A DNA stretch of 9,566 nucleotides from Acidobacteriota bacterium (lineage in GTDB: Bacteria; Acidobacteriota; Vicinamibacteria; Vicinamibacterales; SCN-69-37): positions 1 to 9,566 of the forward strand of contig JAKALV010000119.1 in assembly GCA_021824055.1 (NCBI GenBank). Direction: 5' to 3'. Numbering within the stretch: position 1 is the first letter of the stretch; every line of letters begins with the position of its first letter. A program made the translations under genes and the position numbers. Positions 1 through 9,566 of the stretch are shown one piece after another. The notes beneath the pieces are model-generated. The model made no database searches, was not told where the DNA came from, and saw only the letters and a program-made list of their open reading frames with translations.

Positions 1-963
<963 letters not shown>

Positions 964-964
964 C

Positions 965-980
965 CCGGGCGTACGCCCGG
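965..980. repeat. perfect 16-bp palindrome in the rpoB-rpoC gap
   Basis: The sequence CCGGGCGTACGCCCGG equals its own reverse complement. It begins one base after the rpoB stop codon and ends 16 bp before the first rpoC ATG. As RNA it could form a short GC-rich hairpin with a tight loop. No U-run follows, so it is not a standard terminator. It could modulate rpoC translation or mRNA processing, or be incidental in GC-rich DNA. The palindrome is certain, its function is not. Confidence 0.5.
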
Positions 981-988
981 CCGATCCG

Positions 989-994
989 AAAGGA
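989..994 (+). promoter_or_regulatory. ribosome binding site of rpoC
   Basis: AAAGGA resembles a Shine-Dalgarno core. Two consecutive in-frame ATG codons follow, at 997 and 1000. The gap from the AGGA core is 2 bases to the first ATG and 5 bases to the second, so the second ATG has the better spacing and may be the main start. The two choices differ by a single methionine. Confidence 0.65.
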
Positions 995-996
995 AA

Positions 997-5199
<4,203 letters not shown>

Positions 5200-5209
5200 C
5201 ACCACAATC

Positions 5210-5268
5210 AACCGTGAAGGACGTGAAGAACGTGAAGTTCTTCACGTTCTTCACGGTTATTTGATTTT
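5210..5268 (+). terminator. intrinsic terminator of the rpoBC operon, built from 9-bp repeats
   Basis: Bases 5210-5231 pair with 5237-5258 to give a 22-bp stem with one G-U pair (5220/5248) and a 5-base loop (5232-5236). The T-rich stretch ATTTGATTTT follows. It lies 10 bp after the rpoC stop codon, so it should end the operon transcript. The left arm consists of CGTGAAG-type 9-mers in tandem (starting at 5213, 5222 and 5231). The right arm has two inverted copies, TTCTTCACG at 5238 and 5247. The T-rich side faces the plus direction only, so it is best read as one-way. The next gene starts at the last base of the tract plus one. Confidence 0.9.
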
Positions 5269-6096
5269 GTGACCGAGCCCTCCTCCAATAGTCCCCGCCT
5301 CTGTCCGCACTGCGGATTGCTGGTGAGCGCCGACGCGCCCGCGTGCCAGTGCGGGTACGTCTTTGCCTCCACGCAACTCGCCGGCACCGCGGCGGCGCGG
5401 GTTCGCGACGCCGCCGACCTGTTCTCCGCGCGCGAAGCCCTGTCCATCGCGTTTCAGGCCGTGTCCGAGCTGCGCGGCGGCATCGTCCGGTGGCTGGCCA
5501 TCGTCGGTGTTCTGCAGTTGCTGCCGCTGGCGCTGGTGGGCCCGAAGCCGCAGACGCCGCGGGAGCTGGGGATCGTGCTCGCGTGCGCCCTGCTGTCCGC
5601 GTGGGTCAGCTACGGTCTCGCGCGAACCGCGCTCGGGGGCGTGCGCGGCGAAGGCGTCGATTTCCGTCGCGCGCTGCTGTCCCCGAAGATTTTTGGATCG
5701 ATCTTGCTGGCGGTGCTCGTCACCACGGTGCCGGTGCTGATCGGCCTGGTGCTCTTCATCGCACCCGGCATTTACCTGATGCTGACATGGTCGCAGATCA
5801 GCTTTCTGATTCTCGACGGCCGGGCGCGGCACGTCGATGCGCTCCGGGCCAGCGAACAGCTCACCCGCGATCGCCGGACCGAGATCTTCATGGCGATGGT
5901 CGTGCCGATCGTGCTGCAGCTGCCGGCGCAGCTGCTCGAAGCGTCGGTGCCCCAGGGTGGATCGGTGGCATCACCCGGCTTTCTCCTGTTCCTGGTGGCG
6001 ACGATGTGGCAGATGCTGGTGATCACTTACGGCACGTGGGTCAGCGCCGTGGTGTATCAGATGCTGCTGAATCATCGGCGAGATACGGCGATCTAG
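5269..6096 (+). CDS. zinc-ribbon multi-pass membrane protein of unknown function
   Basis: This predicted inner-membrane protein has 275 residues and no recognised specific function. It begins with a short zinc-ribbon-like motif, CPHCG then CQCG (Cys12, Cys15, Cys26, Cys28). A helical linker follows, then hydrophobic segments at about 73-91, 101-122, 141-181 (probably two helices around a Pro-Gly turn), 204-223 and 236-264. The stretch around 161-200 (APGIYLMLTWSQ, then an Asp and later ALRASEQLTRDR) resembles membrane proteins of the GPDPase_memb and DUF975 type, known only as membrane domains. The GTG at 5269 is the only credible start: the frame upstream meets a stop at 5233-5235 with no start codon between, and the next GTG (5323) would lose the first cysteine pair. 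No Shine-Dalgarno sequence precedes it. It is separated from rpoC by the terminator, so it is either weakly expressed by readthrough or uses a promoter I cannot identify. Confidence 0.78.
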   Translation: MTEPSSNSPRLCPHCGLLVSADAPACQCGYVFASTQLAGTAAARVRDAADLFSAREALSIAFQAVSELRGGIVRWLAIVGVLQLLPLALVGPKPQTPRELGIVLACALLSAWVSYGLARTALGGVRGEGVDFRRALLSPKIFGSILLAVLVTTVPVLIGLVLFIAPGIYLMLTWSQISFLILDGRARHVDALRASEQLTRDRRTEIFMAMVVPIVLQLPAQLLEASVPQGGSVASPGFLLFLVATMWQMLVITYGTWVSAVVYQMLLNHRRDTAI

Positions 6097-6138
6097 GAGT
6101 CCAGAGTCCAGGGTCCAGGGTCCGGGGTCCAGAGTTCG
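6097..6138. repeat. tandem 7-bp repeat array, six copies
   Basis: Six head-to-tail heptamers start directly after the stop codon of the preceding gene: GAGTCCA, GAGTCCA, GGGTCCA, GGGTCCG, GGGTCCA, GAGTTCG. The consensus is GRGTCCR, and the last copy is degenerate. All copies point the same way, so no hairpin forms from them. The rest of the gap (6139-6186) shows nothing clear. The array may be a slipped-strand microsatellite or one member of a dispersed intergenic repeat family. Confidence 0.85.
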
Positions 6139-6188
6139 GCAGCGTTCAGACTCGGGGCCATGCGTCCCGGTAAACGGCGGAGGCGGTT

Positions 6189-6197
6189 TGATAGTAT
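6189..6197 (+). promoter_or_regulatory. extended -10 promoter, near-leaderless transcript for the fusion gene
   Basis: TGATAGTAT fits an extended -10 element: TG, one base, then TAGTAT, which matches four of six positions of TATAAT. No good -35 box is visible about 17 bp upstream, as is usual for extended -10 promoters. Transcription would start about 7 bases downstream, near 6204, only 0-3 bases before the ATG at 6207. No Shine-Dalgarno sequence lies before that ATG, which agrees with a leaderless mRNA. Confidence 0.42.
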
Positions 6198-6206
6198 GCC
6201 GCCACG

Positions 6207-8663
6207 ATGACGCCTGCTTCGGATTCGACCGCTTCAACATCGCAAGTCGCCCAGCGCGCATTGCCCGTTCTGCTGTTCCTCTTCATCGGCAGCGGTTGCG
6301 CCGCGCTGATCTACGAAGTCGTCTGGTTCCAGTTGCTGCAGCTGGTGATCGGTTCGTCGGCGGTTTCGATCGGCGTGCTCCTGGGCACGTTCATGGGCGG
6401 GATGTGTCTCGGCAGCCTGCTGCTGCCGCGATTCGTGAGCGCCAAACAGCATCCGCTGAAGGTCTATGCGTATCTCGAATTGGGGATCGCGGCGTGCGGC
6501 CTGTTCGTGCTTTTCGGCGCGCCGCTGATCGGCGGGTGGTACGACGCGCTGGGTCTGTCGGGGTACGTCGGCATCTTTGGCCGCGGCGTCGTGGCCGGCA
6601 TCTGTCTGCTGCCGCCGACGCTGCTGATGGGCGCCACGCTGCCGGCGATGTCGCGCTGGGTCGAAACGACGCCCGAAGGCGTGTCGTGGCTGGGCTACTT
6701 CTACGGCGGCAACATCGCCGGCGCGGTGGCGGGCAGTCTGCTCGCCGGGTTTTACCTGCTGCGTGTCTTCGACATGACGGTCGCCACCATTGCCGCCATC
6801 GCGATCAACCTCGCCGTCGCATCACTGGGCCTGCTGTTGGCCAGCCGGACGCCGCACAGCACGCCGGAGCAGAGCGGAGCCGCGGTGCCGGCCGCGACCA
6901 AGGGCAACCGGTCGGTCTACGTCGCGATCGGGTTGTCGGGCCTGACGGCGCTTGCCGCGGAAGTGATCTGGACGCGCATGCTGTCGCTGCAGTTTGGCGC
7001 CACCACCTACACGTTCTCGTTGATCCTGGCGGTCTTCCTGAGCGGTCTCGGGATCGGCAGCACGGTCGGCTCGACGTTGGCGCGCGGGTCTGTGCGGCCG
7101 CGTGTGGCGCTCGGCTGGTGCCAGATGCTGCTGGCCGGCGCCATGGCCTGGGCCGCCTATCAGATGAGCGACTCGCTGCCGTTCTGGCCGATCAATCCGT
7201 CGATTTCCACGGATCCGAGTTTCACGTTCCAGCTCGACCTGGTGCGCTGCTTCTGGGTCGTGCTGCCCGGCGCGATCCTGTGGGGCGCGAGCTTTCCGCT
7301 GGCGCTCGCGGCGATTGCCTCCAAGGGGCAGGATCCGGCAAAGCTCGTCGGCGGCGTGTACGCGGCCAACACCGTCGGCGCGATCGTGGGGTCGCTCGCC
7401 GCGAGTTTGTTGCTGGTGTGGTGGCTCGGTTCGCAGCACGCGCAGCAGATCCTGATGGGCCTGTCTCTGCTGTCCGGCTTGTTGATGCTGGCGCCCGTCG
7501 TCAGCGACATCGATCCCAAGCAAGCCGGCTTTCACTATGGACCGGCGATGCTCCTGGTGCTGGCCACGGGCGTGGGCGGCCTGCTCGTACGCAATGTGCC
7601 GCCGATTCCGCCCATTCTTGTCGCGTACGGCCGTTACGCCGCGACGTGGGTCGGGCAGAACGAGATCATTTATGTCGGCGAGGGACTGCAGGCGTCCGTC
7701 GCGGTCTCGCGCACGCCGACCGGCGTGCTGAACTACCACAACGCCGGCAAGGTGCAGGCCTCGAGCGAGCCGCAGGACATGCGGTTGCAGCGCATGCTCG
7801 GGCATCTGACGACGCTGATTCCGGACGATCCGAAGAAGGTGCTGGTCATCGGTTGCGGCGCGGGCGTCACCGCCGGCGCGGTGTCGATCAGCCCCGACGT
7901 CATCAATGAGACCATCGCGGAGATCGAGCCGCTGGTGCCGGAGAGCGTGTCGAAGTATTTCGGAGACCACAACTACAACGTCGTCACCAACCCGAAGGTG
8001 AAGATCCATCTGGATGACGCGCGTCATTACCTGCTGACGACCAGAGAGAAGTTCGACGCGATCACCTCGGATCCGCTCGATCCCTGGGTCAAGGGCGCCG
8101 CGACGCTCTATACGCAGGAATTCTTCGACGTGGCGAAGGCGCATCTCAACCCCGGCGGGGTGGTGACGCTGTTCGTGCAGCTCTACGAGAGCAGCGAGGA
8201 CGCCGTCAAGAGCGAGATCGGCACGTTCCTCGAATCGTTCCCGAACGGGATGGTGTTCGGCAACACGCAGAACGGCCGGGGCTACGACCTGGTGCTGGTC
8301 GGACAGGCGGAGCCGACGAAGATCGATCTCGACAAGATGGAAGCCAAGCTGGCCCGGCCGGAGATGGCGCCGGTGGCGCAGTCGCTCCGCGAAGTCGGGT
8401 TCAACTCAGCCGTCGAGCTGTTCTCGACGTTCGCCGGGCAGAAGAGCGACCTGGCGAATTGGCTGACAGGCGTGCAGATCAATCACGACCGCAACCTGAA
8501 GCTGCAGTATCTGGCCGGTCTCGGACTGAACCTCTACCAGAGCGACCGGATCTACGCGAACATGCTGCAGTACCCGTATCGCTTCCCCGACAATGTGTTC
8601 AGCGGATCGGACGCCACCAAGCAGGCCCTGGCCGACGGCATTCGCCGCGCGCAGGGCCGGTAG
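6207..8663 (+). CDS. fused membrane / spermidine-synthase-like protein
   Basis: This 818-residue protein joins a multi-pass membrane region (about 18-465) to a C-terminal domain of the spermidine synthase (SpeE) fold (about 485-700). The membrane part is an internal duplication: residues 29-70 (SGCAALIYEVVW...) align with 244-285 (SGLTALAAEVIW...), and 163-185 align with 381-404. The C-terminal domain has the nucleotide-binding VLVIGCGAGVTAG (545-557), an acidic AEIE (571-574) at the place of the usual EID, a DD pair (603-604), and SDPLDPW (621-627), which keeps both aspartates of the family's catalytic D..DP motif. The usual YHE polyamine-binding segment is replaced around 520-533 by a sequence reading DMRLQRMLGHL. 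The family is known for aminopropyl transfer from decarboxylated S-adenosylmethionine, but membrane-fused members are poorly characterised, so the substrate is unknown. A further 118 residues (about 700-818) follow the fold. The ATG sits just after an extended -10 box. The gene ends 6 bp from a convergent gene. Confidence 0.88.
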   Translation: MTPASDSTASTSQVAQRALPVLLFLFIGSGCAALIYEVVWFQLLQLVIGSSAVSIGVLLGTFMGGMCLGSLLLPRFVSAKQHPLKVYAYLELGIAACGLFVLFGAPLIGGWYDALGLSGYVGIFGRGVVAGICLLPPTLLMGATLPAMSRWVETTPEGVSWLGYFYGGNIAGAVAGSLLAGFYLLRVFDMTVATIAAIAINLAVASLGLLLASRTPHSTPEQSGAAVPAATKGNRSVYVAIGLSGLTALAAEVIWTRMLSLQFGATTYTFSLILAVFLSGLGIGSTVGSTLARGSVRPRVALGWCQMLLAGAMAWAAYQMSDSLPFWPINPSISTDPSFTFQLDLVRCFWVVLPGAILWGASFPLALAAIASKGQDPAKLVGGVYAANTVGAIVGSLAASLLLVWWLGSQHAQQILMGLSLLSGLLMLAPVVSDIDPKQAGFHYGPAMLLVLATGVGGLLVRNVPPIPPILVAYGRYAATWVGQNEIIYVGEGLQASVAVSRTPTGVLNYHNAGKVQASSEPQDMRLQRMLGHLTTLIPDDPKKVLVIGCGAGVTAGAVSISPDVINETIAEIEPLVPESVSKYFGDHNYNVVTNPKVKIHLDDARHYLLTTREKFDAITSDPLDPWVKGAATLYTQEFFDVAKAHLNPGGVVTLFVQLYESSEDAVKSEIGTFLESFPNGMVFGNTQNGRGYDLVLVGQAEPTKIDLDKMEAKLARPEMAPVAQSLREVGFNSAVELFSTFAGQKSDLANWLTGVQINHDRNLKLQYLAGLGLNLYQSDRIYANMLQYPYRFPDNVFSGSDATKQALADGIRRAQGR

Positions 8664-8671
8664 GCCGGCTC
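8654..8671. terminator. small GC hairpin between convergent genes (possible weak bidirectional terminator)
   Basis: GGGCCGG (8654-8660) can pair with CCGGCTC (8665-8671) around a TAGG loop that contains the stop codon of the fusion gene. That gives a 7-bp stem with one G-U pair. There is no U-tract on either side. It occupies the whole 6-bp gap between the two convergent coding regions. It could slow polymerases from both directions, but a hairpin this short is common by chance in GC-rich DNA. Confidence 0.25.
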
Positions 8672-9566
8672 AGTAACGCCAGCTGGTGAGGTCCGCGCCG
8701 GCGGGCGCGTAGGTCGTGATCTGCGCCACCATCTTCTCCATCAACTGGTCGCGCGGCGGCCCCCAGCAATGCGGGGCCATCGGCTGGAAGATGATCTCGC
8801 CCGTCCACTTGGGAGTGTCGGCCTTGCGCAGGAAGTCGTCGAGCATGTGCACGCCCATGTTGAGGTAGTACGAATCCGCATCGCCGACGTAGACATTGAT
8901 CTTGTGAGCCAGTTTCGGCCCCAACGTCTTCCAGTTGGTTTCGAGGATGTTGCGCAGGTCGTAGTGTGCCTTCCAGTACGCCGCCACGTCCTTGTTGATC
9001 GTGCCGGTCGTCTTGTTCCAGATGCGCTGCGGATAGCCGTCGGCGCCGACCGGGCCATAGGTGGCCTCCCAGATATCCCACTGGCCGCCCGAGCGTGACT
9101 TGTCGCCCTGCACGAGCTCGAACCAGTTCTCGTCCTTCATCATCGACTGGATGTTGCCGTCGGGGCGGCGCTGGTCCGGACGCTCGATCCGCATCCAGCC
9201 GCGATCGATGAAGTAGGCGTTGTCGTCGCTGTAGATATTGACGATCTGGTGGTAGCGGAAATCGACGCCGTCGGGACAGAGCGAGAACACGCCGCCGTAG
9301 AAATCCGGATAGAAGATCTGGTGCGCCAGCGAAATCCAGCCGCCCGTCGACCCGCCCGTGAGGATGCGCGCCCACGGCTCGCGGATCACGCGGAATTTCG
9401 TTTCGACCGCTGGAATCAATTCCTGCATGATCGCGTCGCCGTAGGGGCCGTTGTTGGCCGAGTTCACGCCATACGAGTCGTCGTAGTACGGCGACGGGTG
9501 CTGGAACGACACGTTGATGACGCGCGGCGCCGGCCCCAACGCCGGCCCGGCGGCGGCACCGCGGCC
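8670..9566 (-). CDS. putative esterase, alpha/beta hydrolase (N-terminus cut by window edge)
   Basis: This is the C-terminal 298 residues of a hydrolase resembling the putative esterase family that includes esterase D and enterochelin esterase-like proteins. The frame is open to the right edge of the window, so the TTG at 9539 is not a convincing start and the N-terminus lies outside. Counting from the edge, the nucleophile elbow GGSTGG has Ser73 in a GxSxG motif. A candidate acid lies in VGDAD (Asp229 or Asp231), and the likely catalytic histidine is His266 in MAPHCWGP. The order Ser, Asp, His is that of an alpha/beta hydrolase. A long stretch between elbow and acid (about 100-220), rich in Trp, Tyr and Asn, probably forms a lid over the active site. 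The substrate cannot be read from sequence, and whether a signal peptide exists cannot be seen. The gene is convergent with the fusion gene, with 6 bp between stop codons. Confidence 0.88.
   Translation of the reverse strand, partial: GRGAAAGPALGPAPRVINVSFQHPSPYYDDSYGVNSANNGPYGDAIMQELIPAVETKFRVIREPWARILTGGSTGGWISLAHQIFYPDFYGGVFSLCPDGVDFRYHQIVNIYSDDNAYFIDRGWMRIERPDQRRPDGNIQSMMKDENWFELVQGDKSRSGGQWDIWEATYGPVGADGYPQRIWNKTTGTINKDVAAYWKAHYDLRNILETNWKTLGPKLAHKINVYVGDADSYYLNMGVHMLDDFLRKADTPKWTGEIIFQPMAPHCWGPPRDQLMEKMVAQITTYAPAGADLTSWRY

Noticed and set aside
6152..6170. Possible hairpin around GGGGC and GTCCC as a terminator of the zinc-ribbon gene
   Set aside because: The stem is only about six pairs with a G-U pair and no T-run follows. 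Such stems are common by chance at this G+C.
6188..7909. A 573-codon open frame overlapping the membrane fusion gene in another frame
   Set aside because: Its translation is rich in Arg, Ala and Gly with no domain signal, typical of a shadow frame in high-GC DNA. The overlapping frame shows clear SpeE and membrane motifs.
6822..8144. A 440-codon open frame antisense to the fusion gene
   Set aside because: The translation is dominated by Arg, His, Gln and Asp with no structure or motif, and no promoter or ribosome site supports it.
9537..9539. TTG at 9539 as the start of the esterase
   Set aside because: The frame stays open for nine more codons to the window edge, and the visible protein begins only about 64 residues before the nucleophile, too short for a full alpha/beta hydrolase N-terminus.

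Overview
The window is high-GC bacterial DNA (roughly 64-65% G+C by eye) carrying the end of the RNA polymerase operon and the genes beyond it. RpoC (about 1400 residues) has a large insertion inside the trigger loop, as in Gram-negative lineages. Together with the G+C content, the short tandem intergenic repeats and the neighbouring genes, this suggests an Acidobacteriota-like organism, possibly a Vicinamibacteria-type genome. That placement is inference from style, not a search result.

Layout. Bases 1-963 are the 3' part of rpoB, cut by the left edge. A 33-bp gap holding a perfect 16-bp palindrome and a Shine-Dalgarno-like site leads into complete rpoC (997-5199). The operon ends at a very strong intrinsic terminator with a 22-bp stem built from 9-bp repeats (5210-5268). 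A zinc-ribbon membrane protein of unknown function (5269-6096) starts with GTG right at the end of the terminator U-tract and has no visible ribosome binding site. A 110-bp gap follows, with six tandem copies of a 7-bp repeat and an extended -10 promoter placed 9 bp before the next ATG. That ATG opens a large fusion protein (6207-8663): a duplicated membrane domain joined to a spermidine-synthase-like domain. Only 6 bp later, and convergent, lies an alpha/beta-hydrolase esterase on the minus strand (8670-9566), cut by the right edge.

How the genes relate. RpoB and RpoC form the catalytic core of RNA polymerase and are clearly co-transcribed. The three downstream genes show no functional link to transcription. 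They look like separate units: the terminator insulates the polymerase operon, the fusion protein has its own promoter, and the esterase reads the other way. No rpsL, rpsG or fusA follows rpoC within the window.

No stretch over 300 bases lacks a gene, and I see no tRNA, rRNA, CRISPR array, insertion sequence or phage gene. I did not find a convincing new biological system. The points most worth a second look are the two repeat-built intergenic elements, the near-leaderless fusion gene with an altered polyamine-binding region, and the low-complexity C-terminal tails on both RpoB and RpoC.
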